A DNA stretch of 28,109 bases, taken from NCBI GenBank assembly GCA_964433635.1, contig CAYSSG010000026.1, positions 1 through 28,109 of the forward strand. The letters are read 5' to 3'. Below are positions 1-9,103 of this stretch, one piece after another; within the stretch, counting starts at the first letter, position 1; each line of letters begins with the position of its first letter. Source of the stretch: CAYSSG01 sp964433635 (GTDB lineage: Bacteria > Atribacterota > Phoenicimicrobiia > Phoenicimicrobiales > Stramentimicrobiaceae). Below the pieces are notes generated by a model. It ran no database searches. It worked only from the letters and a program-made list of their open reading frames with translations, and was not told the origin of the DNA. The position numbers and the translations under genes were made by a program.

Positions 1-46
1 AATTTAGATACTGGAATGTTATTCTGAATAATTGTGATTTTCACAT

Positions 47-96
47 TGAAATAAAACAAAGAAGACCCTCTTTCTTCGAAAAAAAGAGGGTCTTCT
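47..96 (-). terminator. Intrinsic terminator downstream of ald
   Basis: A 14-bp perfect stem (60-73 pairing with 83-96) encloses a 9-base loop. Read on the minus strand it is followed by a T-rich run (TTTGTTTTATTT) at about 49-60. It lies 31 bases beyond the ald stop, so it ends the agcS-ald transcript and possibly read-through from the gcv operon. Bases 1-46 hold nothing I can recognise. Confidence 0.9.
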
Positions 97-127
97 AACA
101 TCATAATGGCGCAAGAAAACCGATCTG

Positions 128-1240
128 TCAATACAATTCATTAATAGGATAATACTGATACCCAAAGGTGTCAGCTACAGGTTTATAGGTTACCTTTCCA
201 TCCAATATGTTGAGTCCCCTGGCAATAGCGGGATTGCTGATAAGTGCCTTTTGGTAGCCTTTATTTGCAATTTCCAGGGCATAGGGCAAGGTAGCATTGG
301 TCAGGGCAAAGGTAGAGGTCCTGGCAAAGGCACCGGGCATATTGGTCACACAATAATGAAGTACACCATGAAGTTTAAAAGTTGGTTCGCTATGCGAGGT
401 GGGCTTACTGGTTGCAATGCAACCTCCCTGATCGATAGCCACATCGACAATGACTGAATTTGGCTGCATGGATTTAACCATTTCTTCGGAAACTAACTTG
501 GGAGCAGCTGCTCCGGGAACAAGAACAGCACCGATCACCGCATCCGAATCCTTAATCTCCTGTTCAATATTATGTTGATTGGAAACCAGAAAATTGACAT
601 TTCTGGGCATGATATCATCCAGATATTTTAAGCGATTCAAACTGATGTCAAAAATGGTGACATTAGCACCGATACCAGCGGCTACTTTAGCCGCATTGGT
701 CCCTACTGTACCACCACCTATCACCAGCACTTTAGCGGGTTTCACACCGGGGACACCTCCCATCAGGATACCCTTGCCACCATTAGGAAGAGCCAAAAAG
801 TAGGCAGCCACATGTCCGGCCATTTTTCCAGCAACCTCACTCATGGGTGCCAGTAAAGGCAGTTTTCTATCTTCTGTCTCTACTGTTTCATAAGCGAGAC
901 AGACAGCATTCCGGTCCATCATGGCCTGTGTTAATTCACGGGAGGCGGCAAAGTGAAAATAGGTGAAGACAATCTGTCCTTCTTTGATTAACTGATACTC
1001 GGTAGGCATCGGCTCTTTTACTTTCATAATCAGGTCTGATTCTTCAAATACCTGTTTTGCTTCTCCAGGGAGAGAAGCGCCTGCATCCTGGTATTCCTGA
1101 TCAGTGATTCCGCTACCTGAACCGGCTGATTTTTGAACCAGAACCTGATGACCGGCTTGTGTAAGTGCTTTTACTCCAGCAGGAGTGATGGCAACCCGGT
1201 TTTCGTTATCTTTAATCTCTTTAGGTACACCGACAATCAT
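128..1240 (-). CDS. ald: Alanine dehydrogenase
   Basis: This NAD-dependent enzyme interconverts L-alanine and pyruvate plus ammonia in the cytosol. The 370 residues match the family length. The N-terminus has the family pattern PKEIKDNENRVAITP, and the residues known to bind or process substrate fall at the canonical numbers: Arg15, Lys75, His96 and Asp270. The Rossmann dinucleotide motif is VIGGGTVGTNAA at about 173-184, and the C-terminal family segment NMPGAFARTSTFALTNATLP is present. The start is set by a strong AAAGGAGG site (1253-1260) 12 bases upstream. It lies 82 bases behind the sodium:alanine symporter gene on the same strand, so import and deamination of alanine are probably co-expressed. 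A terminator follows. Nothing is missing or truncated. Confidence 0.97.
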   Translation of the reverse strand: MIVGVPKEIKDNENRVAITPAGVKALTQAGHQVLVQKSAGSGSGITDQEYQDAGASLPGEAKQVFEESDLIMKVKEPMPTEYQLIKEGQIVFTYFHFAASRELTQAMMDRNAVCLAYETVETEDRKLPLLAPMSEVAGKMAGHVAAYFLALPNGGKGILMGGVPGVKPAKVLVIGGGTVGTNAAKVAAGIGANVTIFDISLNRLKYLDDIMPRNVNFLVSNQHNIEQEIKDSDAVIGAVLVPGAAAPKLVSEEMVKSMQPNSVIVDVAIDQGGCIATSKPTSHSEPTFKLHGVLHYCVTNMPGAFARTSTFALTNATLPYALEIANKGYQKALISNPAIARGLNILDGKVTYKPVADTFGYQYYPINELY

Positions 1241-1272
1241 ATCCGTCTGAATCCTCCTTTATAAGGTCGCGC

Positions 1273-1302
1273 GAAGGTATCCATTTGAAAGTGGATACCT
1301 TC
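1273..1302 (-). other. Perfect intercistronic hairpin between agcS and ald
   Basis: An 11-bp perfect stem (GAAGGTATCCA at 1273-1283 with TGGATACCTTC at 1292-1302) has an 8-base loop. No T-run follows on either strand, so it is not a standard intrinsic terminator. It sits between the agcS stop and the ald ribosome binding site. It may protect or delimit mRNA ends and adjust the agcS:ald ratio; that role is an inference. Confidence 0.6.
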
Positions 1303-1322
1303 ATTCTAAAGAATAGAAAAGA

Positions 1323-2684
1323 TTATACCTTCAACATTTCAGGATTAGAAAAGTACTCTTTGATTTGTTCAGCCATCACACCGCTTAAGAATAATAATCC
1401 GATTAAATTCGGTATTGCCATAGCTCCATTTAAAGCATCGGTAAGCAGCCAGACAAAGGGAACTTCCACGACTGCTCCCAAAAAGGCAATAATGACAAAA
1501 AGCCAGGCATAGGGTTTAACGACTGATGGACCAAGGATAAAACGAGAACATTGCTGCCCGTAGTAACACCAGGTAATAATGGTAGAGAAACCGAATAACA
1601 ATGAGCCCAAGGCTACGATGGGACCACCCAGTCCTCCTAAAACTGTACCAAAAGCATGGGCTGTCAGCTGGGTACTGGTATATCCTGTCTCTAATGAGTT
1701 CGTCATCAGAATAGACAAGGCAGTCATGGAGCAGATAATCAGGGTATCAATCATCACATCAATCATGGCGATAGAACCCTGTCTTACAGGATGAGGTGTT
1801 TTGGCCACTGCATTGGCAATACTGCCACTGCCTAATCCGGCTTCATTAGAGAAGATTCCCCGGGCAACACCAAAGCGCATAGCCTGGGCGACTGTTGCAC
1901 CGGCAAATCCGCCTATTGCAGCTTTCCCGGAAAAGGCGCACCTGAAAATTTCACCGATAGCCCAGGGAAGCATGTTAATTCGAGAAATAATAACAATCAA
2001 AGCACCGATAATGTAAAAGATAGCCATAAACGGTACCAGATATTCGGCTACTGAACCGATTCGCTTGATTCCGCCAACGACTACCAGCCAGGTAAGTACT
2101 GCCAGGGCAATTCCGGTTACAACCACGGGAATACCAAAGACGCTGTTTCCGACTAAGGCCATGGAATTGGTCTGAACAGCATCTCCGATACCAAAGGCAG
2201 CAATACCGCCAAAGAGGGCAAATAGCCATCCTAACCATTTCTGGCCTAAACCTCTTTCGATGAAGTACATGGAACCACCGGCTAAGGCGCCATCTTTATC
2301 CTTAATCCTGTATTTCACACCCAGAGTTGCTTCACACATCTTGGTTGCCATTCCGACTAAGGCGATGATCCACATCCATAAAACAGCACCCGGACCTCCT
2401 GCGGCAATAGCGGTTGCCACACCGGCAATATTTCCATTGCCGACAGTAGCAGCAAGGGTGGCAGTCAATGCCTGAAACGGGGTGATTTCTCCTTCATCTT
2501 TTTCACTTTTATCCTGCCTCGTTAGACCCCTGAAAATTAATTTCCAACCGTGTCCGGAATATTTGAATTGAGGAAATCCTAAGCGAATAGTCAAGAAAAG
2601 TCCGGTCCCAGCCAGAATGATTAACATGGGAGGACCCCAGACAAAATCATCAATCACTGTGAGTAAATCCATAATTGCAGTCAT
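1323..2684 (-). CDS. Sodium:alanine/glycine symporter (AgcS/AlsT family)
   Basis: This is an integral membrane sodium-coupled importer of alanine and/or glycine. The 453 residues fit the family (about 440-490). The sequence runs through many hydrophobic helices, with the family core TVGNGNIAGVATAIAAGGPG at about 80-100 (usually VGTGNIAGVATAI), RGIFSNEAGLGSGSIANAVA near the middle and GFSTIITWCYYGQQC towards the C-terminus. The start follows TTAGGAGG (2696-2703) at 11-base spacing. It is preceded by a long leader of about 200 bases after gcvT and followed by ald. A neighbouring glycine-cleavage operon and ald make alanine or glycine the most likely cargo, but sequence alone cannot tell which. 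The symbols agcS, alsT and dagA are all used in this family, so none is asserted. Confidence 0.93.
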   Translation of the reverse strand: MTAIMDLLTVIDDFVWGPPMLIILAGTGLFLTIRLGFPQFKYSGHGWKLIFRGLTRQDKSEKDEGEITPFQALTATLAATVGNGNIAGVATAIAAGGPGAVLWMWIIALVGMATKMCEATLGVKYRIKDKDGALAGGSMYFIERGLGQKWLGWLFALFGGIAAFGIGDAVQTNSMALVGNSVFGIPVVVTGIALAVLTWLVVVGGIKRIGSVAEYLVPFMAIFYIIGALIVIISRINMLPWAIGEIFRCAFSGKAAIGGFAGATVAQAMRFGVARGIFSNEAGLGSGSIANAVAKTPHPVRQGSIAMIDVMIDTLIICSMTALSILMTNSLETGYTSTQLTAHAFGTVLGGLGGPIVALGSLLFGFSTIITWCYYGQQCSRFILGPSVVKPYAWLFVIIAFLGAVVEVPFVWLLTDALNGAMAIPNLIGLLFLSGVMAEQIKEYFSNPEMLKV

Positions 2685-2859
2685 AAGATCTGAACCTCCT
2701 AATTTTTATTCATTTAATTCATCATTATCTAAAAATCAGGCAAAACATTTTATCGTTCATCTATTACATGCAATTAAAAAAATATTTGTAACTTATACAT
2801 CACCTCCAGGTAAATAAAAAATGTAAAACCTCCTTTCTGTATATCTAATTTATTCTCTT

Positions 2860-2888
2860 ATTATGCATAATAATAACGGCAAAATCAA
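2860..2888 (-). promoter_or_regulatory. Possible sigma-70 type promoter for agcS-ald
   Basis: On the minus strand TTGATT (2883-2888) and CATAAT (2860-2865) are separated by exactly 17 bases. The -10 box lies in a perfect 16-bp palindrome (2858-2873). The site starts only a few bases beyond the gcvT stop and would give agcS a leader of roughly 165 bases. Only four of six -35 bases match the consensus, so this is a candidate. Confidence 0.4.
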
Positions 2889-2891
2889 CCT

Positions 2892-4016
2892 TTATCGCTT
2901 ATTAACGGGTAACAGAAATGGCAGAGGTACTATTTCAGCTGACACAGGTTTGTTCCTAATGATAACCTCAACCTTTGTACCAGGTTTGGAATAAGGTAAA
3001 TCCAACAAAGCCATGGCATATACTCTCTTTAAAGAAGGGCAGAAATTACCTGAAGTAATGAACCCTACCTTTTGGTTTTCCTTTTGAACTTCCATTTTGT
3101 TCCTGGGGATTCCGCCATGAGGGACAGAAAGCCCCAATAACTTTCTGGTAATACCCTGTTTATTGATTTTAAGTAAGCTGTCTTTTCCGATAAAGTTCTC
3201 TTTATCAAATTTAACTGCCCATTCCTGACCGGTTTCCAGAGGATTAATCGTCTCATCAATATCGTTGCCATAGAGCCAGTAAGCCACTTCAAAACGAGTT
3301 GTGTCTCTTGCCCCAAGACCACAAGGCTTGATACCAAAACCTTTACCTTCCTGCAGGCTGTTAATCCAAATATCTGTAATATCTGAACTGTTGGGAGTGT
3401 ATATTTCAAACCCGTCTTCCCCGGTGTAACCGGTACGTGATATCAAAACATCTTTTCCAAAAAGAGTTCCGTAGGTAAATCTGAATCTTTGCAGATCCGC
3501 CAGGAATATTTCACCTTTAAAGAACGGGCTTAACATTTTTTCTGCTAATGGTCCCTGTATAGCCACTTCGCCATATTCTCTACTTTTATTATCTATCTTC
3601 ACATCAAATCTGCTACTTTGTTTACGAATCCATTGGTCATCCTTTTCAGAATAATTGGGTGATGCATTGACGACTAAAAGAATAAAGCGATTGCTGATTT
3701 TATAGACAAAAAGATCATCTACCTGTCCGCCGTCAGGATAACATAAGGGAGAATATTTGATGGAACCATCTTTCATATTAGCAATCCGGTTGGTTAAAAG
3801 ATAATCTGTAAAGGAGACGGCATCTGGTCCTTTTATTTCAATCTCCCCCATATGGGAGACATCAAAGATACCTACTTTCTCTCTCACAGCGAGATGTTCA
3901 TCGATAATACTGCTGTATTGAACAGGCATATCGAAGCCATCAAAAGGAATCATACGCGCATTCAGGCGAATATGCTCATCATGAAGCGGTGTTAATAACA
4001 GATCTTTTTCAGTCAT
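2892..4016 (-). CDS. gcvT: Glycine cleavage system T protein (aminomethyltransferase)
   Basis: The T protein moves the aminomethyl carbon from lipoyl-H protein to tetrahydrofolate, releasing ammonia and making 5,10-methylene-THF. The 374 residues match the usual length. Family landmarks include TPLHDEHIRLNARMIPFDGF at the N-terminus, VGIFDVSHMGEIEIKGPDA at about 48-66, the Asp pair in GGQVDDLFVY (Asp100/Asp101) expected to act in catalysis, SRTGYTGEDGFEIY, and a C-terminal barrel with VGFITSGNFCPSLKR. The start follows an AGGAGGGAAG site at close spacing. It is the last gene of the fhs-gcvH-gcvPA-gcvPB-gcvT series, 14 bases behind gcvPB. A short extra segment in NASPNYSEKDD compared with the usual NASNIEKD pattern is the only oddity I notice. 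Confidence 0.96.
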   Translation of the reverse strand: MTEKDLLLTPLHDEHIRLNARMIPFDGFDMPVQYSSIIDEHLAVREKVGIFDVSHMGEIEIKGPDAVSFTDYLLTNRIANMKDGSIKYSPLCYPDGGQVDDLFVYKISNRFILLVVNASPNYSEKDDQWIRKQSSRFDVKIDNKSREYGEVAIQGPLAEKMLSPFFKGEIFLADLQRFRFTYGTLFGKDVLISRTGYTGEDGFEIYTPNSSDITDIWINSLQEGKGFGIKPCGLGARDTTRFEVAYWLYGNDIDETINPLETGQEWAVKFDKENFIGKDSLLKINKQGITRKLLGLSVPHGGIPRNKMEVQKENQKVGFITSGNFCPSLKRVYAMALLDLPYSKPGTKVEVIIRNKPVSAEIVPLPFLLPVNKR

Positions 4017-4030
4017 TTCTTCCCTCCTGT

Positions 4031-5536
4031 TTAAAAATAAATATCTTCTTCCTGATAATTCAATTCATCTCTTAATTTCAGTTCATCATCATAAGTCAAA
4101 ATCGGCCTTTTTACCGCCAGGACATCATCCGCTCGGCTGATCGGTGTACGATGGGGAGCAGATGTTAGTAGTTCAGGATTTTCCTTTGCCTCTTCAGAAA
4201 TTTTAATCATCACATCAATAAATTGGTCCAAAACCTCTTTGCTTTCCGACTCGGGCGGTTCAATCATAATGGTTTCCTCTGCATACGGTTCGAAGTGTGG
4301 AAAATAGATCGTAGGAGGATGGAAACCATAATCCATCAATCTCTTGGCAATATCCAGCGTTTTAATACCATATTTTTTATACTCCCGACCGGTTAAGGTA
4401 CATTCATGACCACAGTACTGGTTATAGGCAGGCTTGAAATACTTTTTCAGTTTCGCCAGTACATAGTTGGCATTGATGATACTTGTTTTTGAACATTGAT
4501 AAAGGTCCTCCGGTCCAAGTGACAGAATCCAGGCAAATGTTTTCACTAAAACTGAGAAATTACCCCAGAAACTGCGAACCATCCCGATGCTTTTTTCCCC
4601 GACATCTTTGAAAATGTATTTGCCTTGCTCTTGATTAAAATCAATAATAGGTGTGGGAAGATAGGGTATAAGCCTATTTTTTACACCAATGACACCCGCA
4701 CCCGGTCCTCCGCCTCCATGAGGTGTAGAAAAAGTCTTATGTAGATTCAGATGTACGACATCAAAACCTGCATCTCCCGGTCGAATGATGCCCAGAGAGG
4801 CATTCAGGTTGGCACCATCGTAATAGAGTAAACCACCTTTTTCATGAATAATTCTTTCAATCTCCACAATTCCTTCATCATATAAACCAACAGTATTCGG
4901 ATTTGTCAGCATCAAACCAACCGTTTCCTTATCCATAGCCTGAGACAGGGATTTCAAATCAACTGTACCATTTTCATTTGACTTAATTTCAACAACTTCA
5001 AAACCACCCATGGCAGCAGAAGCAGGATTGGTACCGTGCGCAGAATCCGGAATTAGCATTTTATGCCTCTTCTCTTTATGGTCAGCAAAATATTGCCGCA
5101 TAATCAAAATCCCGGTTAATTCACCATGAGCACCAGAAGCAGGTGCCATCGTATACTGGTCCATTCCTGTTATCTCACATAACAGCTGATTGAGCTGATA
5201 CATCACTTCCAGGCTACCCTGAATTGTTTCCGGTGGAGAGAGGGGATGAGCATAAAGAAAGCTTGCCAGAGCAGACATCTTCTCATTGATTCTGGGATTA
5301 TATTTCATTGTACAGGAACCCAGTGGATATAATCCATCATCAACGCCATAATTAAATTTGGATAATTTAGTAAAATGCCTGATTACATCCACCTCTGACA
5401 CTTCACTCAACCTTTTTTTATCTTTTACCAGGCAATTTTCAGGTATGTATTCATTAATATTCATCTCTTTAAATTGATCTCTGGGAAGAGAATAGCCATC
5501 TCTCCCCATTACACTCTTTTCAAAAATTAATTTCAT
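4031..5536 (-). CDS. gcvPB: Glycine dehydrogenase (decarboxylating), subunit 2
   Basis: This is the C-terminal half of the split P protein, the PLP-bearing subunit that decarboxylates glycine and passes the aminomethyl group to the H protein. The 501 residues are typical of the split form. The PLP lysine is Lys267 within HLNLHKTFSTPHGGGGPGAG. Other family blocks are LYPLGSCTMKYNPRINEKM, PASGAHGELTGILIMR, IPDSAHGTNPASAAMGGFEV and YYDGANLNASLG. The start has an AAGGAGG site that overlaps the gcvPA stop region; the two genes are only 10 bases apart, as expected for subunits made in equal amounts. It works with gcvPA, gcvH and gcvT in this operon. Confidence 0.97.
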   Translation of the reverse strand: MKLIFEKSVMGRDGYSLPRDQFKEMNINEYIPENCLVKDKKRLSEVSEVDVIRHFTKLSKFNYGVDDGLYPLGSCTMKYNPRINEKMSALASFLYAHPLSPPETIQGSLEVMYQLNQLLCEITGMDQYTMAPASGAHGELTGILIMRQYFADHKEKRHKMLIPDSAHGTNPASAAMGGFEVVEIKSNENGTVDLKSLSQAMDKETVGLMLTNPNTVGLYDEGIVEIERIIHEKGGLLYYDGANLNASLGIIRPGDAGFDVVHLNLHKTFSTPHGGGGPGAGVIGVKNRLIPYLPTPIIDFNQEQGKYIFKDVGEKSIGMVRSFWGNFSVLVKTFAWILSLGPEDLYQCSKTSIINANYVLAKLKKYFKPAYNQYCGHECTLTGREYKKYGIKTLDIAKRLMDYGFHPPTIYFPHFEPYAEETIMIEPPESESKEVLDQFIDVMIKISEEAKENPELLTSAPHRTPISRADDVLAVKRPILTYDDELKLRDELNYQEEDIYF

Positions 5537-5546
5537 CTTTTCCTCC

Positions 5547-6890
5547 TTATTTGGAAAGAAGATCAGCGATATGATTCAGTTCATCTCTGGAAAATATTTC
5601 CGTTACAGCAAAGAGTAAGGCTTGATTAAATTTCTTGTCAGGATAAAAGGATTGAACCAAAAGGGGAGGGATAAAATTATTTTCTGAGAATATCCGGTTA
5701 AGATTTTGCATATTCCCCTTATAATTGATTAAGAATTCATTAAAATAGGGATACGGGTATATTTTTTCAAAATTTCCGGTTTTCAATAACTGATCTTCCA
5801 GATAGTGTGCTTTTTTGGTATTGAGGATAGAACACTGGTAGAGGCCTTCCGTACCCATCAGTGATAGGAATATATTTGAAGCTGTAACATTGAGGTTATG
5901 ATTTGTGCACATATTAGATGTTGCTTTTTCTCTCCTGATATCCTGCTCACGGGCTCTGAAAGTCATAACAAAAACTCTTTTCCCTTCCTTGTCAACTGTT
6001 TCCCCGACAATCCTCCCGGGAAGCTGCCGGATAAACTCTTTTTTAGTAGCCAAAAAAGCATTATAGGGCCCACCGAAATTCAAATCTATTCCAAAAGATT
6101 GTGTACTCCCGGCAACGATATCAACATTCATATCACCGGGAGATTTTAAAATACCCAATGACATGCTTTCTGCGATCACTTGAATGAGCATTGCTCTTTT
6201 CCGATGAACGATCTCTGAAACACTTTCCACATCTTCAATACCGCCAAAAAAATTGGGACTTTGCAGAACAACCGCAGAAGTACCATCATCCAGGGAATGC
6301 TCTATTTTATCAATATCTGTCAAACCGTCTTGTAAGGGTATTTCTATGATTTCTATATCATGCGGTGCCAGATAAGTTTTAACGGTTTCCTTGTAGTGGG
6401 GGTGCAGAAGAGAAGAGAGGATGATCTTATTTTTATGGGTTAATCTTAAGGACATCAGTACTGCTTCTGCAGTGGCAGATGCACCATCAAAGATAGAGGG
6501 GACAACCACCTCCATTCTGTTCAATCTGGAGATATAACTCTGGTATTCGAAGATAGACTGTAAAGTGCCCTGGCTTAATTCCGGTTGATAGGGTGTATAG
6601 CAAGTCCAGAACTCTTCTCTTTGTAATATCGCTTTCTCAGCTTCAGGCACGAAGTGACGGTAGGCACCTGCACCAATCAGTGGTTTCATACGATAAAAAT
6701 CTGCATTTTTCTGGGCTATCTGAAAGATCTTATCTTCCAGTTCACTCTCAGAAAGGCTTGAAGGGAGATTCAATTTTCTTTTTAACCTGACTTTTTCAGG
6801 TATGCTTTCTAAGAGCATATCAAAGGAAGAAACACCAATCTCTTGTAACATCTCCCTTTGTTGGTCTTCGGTTGAGGGAATATACCTCAT
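5547..6890 (-). CDS. gcvPA: Glycine dehydrogenase (decarboxylating), subunit 1
   Basis: This is the N-terminal half of the split P protein and forms the heterodimer with gcvPB. The 447 residues match the family. It starts with MRYIPSTEDQQREMLQEIGV, which is characteristic of the split subunit, and contains IGAGAYRHFVPEAEKAI, FWTCYTPYQPELSQGTLQ and FDGASATAEAVLMSLRLT. The PLP lysine is not expected in this half. The start has an AGAGGTG site upstream. It lies 31 bases after gcvH and 10 bases before gcvPB. Base composition is clearly more AT-rich than that of fhs in the same operon. Confidence 0.96.
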   Translation of the reverse strand: MRYIPSTEDQQREMLQEIGVSSFDMLLESIPEKVRLKRKLNLPSSLSESELEDKIFQIAQKNADFYRMKPLIGAGAYRHFVPEAEKAILQREEFWTCYTPYQPELSQGTLQSIFEYQSYISRLNRMEVVVPSIFDGASATAEAVLMSLRLTHKNKIILSSLLHPHYKETVKTYLAPHDIEIIEIPLQDGLTDIDKIEHSLDDGTSAVVLQSPNFFGGIEDVESVSEIVHRKRAMLIQVIAESMSLGILKSPGDMNVDIVAGSTQSFGIDLNFGGPYNAFLATKKEFIRQLPGRIVGETVDKEGKRVFVMTFRAREQDIRREKATSNMCTNHNLNVTASNIFLSLMGTEGLYQCSILNTKKAHYLEDQLLKTGNFEKIYPYPYFNEFLINYKGNMQNLNRIFSENNFIPPLLVQSFYPDKKFNQALLFAVTEIFSRDELNHIADLLSK

Positions 6891-6921
6891 TGCAATTCAC
6901 CTCTATTCAATGTTTTTTGTT

Positions 6922-7308
6922 TTATTCTTTTCGATAATCCTTGTAATCAGACACACTCATTAATTCATTCACTTCTTCTGGTTTGTCCATCTTAATTTTC
7001 GCAAACCATCCTTTTCCATAAGGATCCTGATTGATCAAAGATGGTTCATTGACAACATTTAAATTGACTTCAACAATTTCGCCACTTACAGGACAATACA
7101 CATCCGAAACTGCCTTAACCGATTCGACCGTACTGAGTACATCTCCTTTATTGAGCTTCACGCCTGTTTTCATTTCTTCAACATAGACGATGTCGCCCAG
7201 CTGATCCTGGGCATAATCTGTAATCCCAATCATGCCGACATCTTCCTCAACCTTTAACCATTCATCATTCTTACTGTAGAATAATCCTTCGATGATTTTA
7301 TTAGACAT
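6922..7308 (-). CDS. gcvH: Glycine cleavage system H protein
   Basis: This small lipoyl carrier shuttles the aminomethyl arm between P, T and L proteins. From the preferred start it has 128 residues, the usual size. The lipoylated lysine is Lys65 in STVESVKAVSDVYCPVSGE. Other family segments are NDEWLKVEEDVGMIGITDYA and QLGDIVYVEE. An in-frame ATG lies at 7326, but the GATGGAGG site falls between it and the ATG at 7308 with 8-base spacing, so MSNKIIEG is the likely N-terminus. It lies 47 bases after fhs and 31 before gcvPA. No lipoate ligase or lipoyl synthase gene is in the window, so lipoylation must be supplied from elsewhere. Confidence 0.96.
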   Translation of the reverse strand: MSNKIIEGLFYSKNDEWLKVEEDVGMIGITDYAQDQLGDIVYVEEMKTGVKLNKGDVLSTVESVKAVSDVYCPVSGEIVEVNLNVVNEPSLINQDPYGKGWFAKIKMDKPEEVNELMSVSDYKDYRKE

Positions 7309-7355
7309 AATACATACCTCCATCATTTTATATTATAAAATCTTTACTGAGAACT

Positions 7356-9053
7356 TTAGAATAACCCTATTGTATTTCCATCTTTATCAATATCGACCTT
7401 CGTAGCTGCTGGAACTGAAGGCAAACCAGGCATGGTCATCATGGTACCCAGCAGGGGATAGAGAAAACCAGCCCCAACGGAAGCCCGGATATCCCGGATT
7501 GGTATTTTAAAATGTCGTGGTCTTCCCTTAACAGCCGGATCATGGGAAAGAGAGAGATGCGTTTTAGCCATACAGATGGGAAGGCTGCCAAAACCGGCTG
7601 ATTCAAATAGCTTGATATTTCTCTCCGCCTGTTCCTGATAGGTGACCCCATCAGCACCATAGACTTGGGTAGCAATGGTTTCTATCTTCTCCTTAATACT
7701 TGCTTCCAGGGGATAGAGATGGTGAAAACCGTTTTCCTTTTCGGTTGCTTCAACAACTGCCTCCGCTAATTCAGTACATCCTTCTCCACCCTTTGCCCAA
7801 CCTTCATGTGTTACCACTGCCGAGGCACCGGCTTTTAATCCTTTCTCTCTGATGAGGTCAAGTTCTCCTCTGGTATCGGTGGGAAAGCGATTGATGACCA
7901 CGACCGGGTTCACACCGTGCAGTAAGACATTTTCGATGTGCTTTTCCAGATTCTCACACCCTTTTTCTACAGCAGGCAGGTTTTCCCTGGCCAGTTTCTC
8001 CTGATCCAGTGGTTTACCGGCTACCACTTTTACCGCACCACCATGCATCTTGAGCGCCCGGATGGTACAGACAATCACAGCAGCGTCTACCTTTAGCTTA
8101 CTGGTACGGCATTTGATATTGCACATCTTTTCAAAGCCCATATCCGATCCGAAGCCCGACTCGGTTACCACATAATCGGCTAACCTGGTGGCAATGGAAT
8201 CAGCCAGAACTGAATTATTGCCATGAGCGATATTGGCAAAGGGACCGCAATGCATAAAGCAGGGTCCATGCTCCAGGGTTTGAATAAGATTGGGATTCAG
8301 GGCGTCTTTCAAGAGTACGGTCATGGCTCCGGCTGCCTTTAAATCTTCAGCAGTGATCGGTTTTCCGTCTGAGGTATAGGCTACAGTCATCCTGGCCAGA
8401 CGTTCCCGCAGATCAAAGATGTTGGTGGCTAAAGAGAGGATAGCCATGACCTCAGAGGCAACAGTGATGTCAAAACCGGTCTCCCTGGGAATGCCATTGG
8501 CTTTTCCGCCCAATCCGACAATGATATTTCTCAGAGCACGGTCTGAAATGTCCAGAACACGATTGATCCCGATGCTGGAAATATCAATATTCAACTTGTT
8601 ACCCTTCTGAAGATGAGTGTCCAGCATGGCACAGAGCAGATTGTTGGCTGCCCCTACAGCATGAATATCTCCGGTGAAGTGCAGATTTAAGTCTTCCATG
8701 GGAACTACCTGAGAATACCCTCCACCGGCTGCTCCCCCCTTGATGCCGAAGACCGGACCCATGGAAGGTTCTCGCAGGGTATTGATGACCTTCTTGCCCA
8801 ATTTAGCCAATCCCTGACCAAGTCCTATGGAGGTCACGGTTTTGCCTTCACCCAAAGGAGTAGGGGTAATAGCGGTCACTACAATGTACTTGCCCTGGGG
8901 ATGATCAGCCAGGCGATTCAAGATGCCAGCTCTGACCTTGGCTTTATATCTTCCGTAGAGTATCAATTCGTCCTCTTTGATTCCTGCTTTCGAGGCAATT
9001 TCGGTGATGGGAGCCAGTTCTGTCTGTTGGGCTATTTCCAGGTCTGATAACAT
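7356..9053 (-). CDS. fhs: Formate--tetrahydrofolate ligase
   Basis: The enzyme makes 10-formyl-THF from formate, THF and ATP. Run backwards it yields formate and ATP from formyl-THF. The 565 residues match the family. The P-loop TPLGEGKT is at 65-72, followed by EPSMGPVFGIKGGAAGGGYS and the segment EDLNLHFTGDIHA. The C-terminus has the expected GAGFLYPLLGTMMTMPGLPS. The start has TAAGGAGGAAATT directly upstream. It is the first gene behind the glycine riboswitch and leads the gcv genes, so its main job here is probably tied to glycine turnover as well as purine synthesis. Base composition is close to 50 percent GC in sampled stretches, against about a third in gcvPA, which suggests strong codon selection. 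Confidence 0.97.
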   Translation of the reverse strand: MLSDLEIAQQTELAPITEIASKAGIKEDELILYGRYKAKVRAGILNRLADHPQGKYIVVTAITPTPLGEGKTVTSIGLGQGLAKLGKKVINTLREPSMGPVFGIKGGAAGGGYSQVVPMEDLNLHFTGDIHAVGAANNLLCAMLDTHLQKGNKLNIDISSIGINRVLDISDRALRNIIVGLGGKANGIPRETGFDITVASEVMAILSLATNIFDLRERLARMTVAYTSDGKPITAEDLKAAGAMTVLLKDALNPNLIQTLEHGPCFMHCGPFANIAHGNNSVLADSIATRLADYVVTESGFGSDMGFEKMCNIKCRTSKLKVDAAVIVCTIRALKMHGGAVKVVAGKPLDQEKLARENLPAVEKGCENLEKHIENVLLHGVNPVVVINRFPTDTRGELDLIREKGLKAGASAVVTHEGWAKGGEGCTELAEAVVEATEKENGFHHLYPLEASIKEKIETIATQVYGADGVTYQEQAERNIKLFESAGFGSLPICMAKTHLSLSHDPAVKGRPRHFKIPIRDIRASVGAGFLYPLLGTMMTMPGLPSVPAATKVDIDKDGNTIGLF

Positions 9054-9103
9054 AATTTCCTCCTTAATATTATTTTTTTACTTTATTCTTACAAAGATTT
9101 TAC

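Noticed and set aside
2858..2873. A 16-bp palindrome after gcvT as a terminator
   Set aside because: It is AT-only apart from the centre, has no loop and no T-run on the minus strand; it fits better as part of a promoter.
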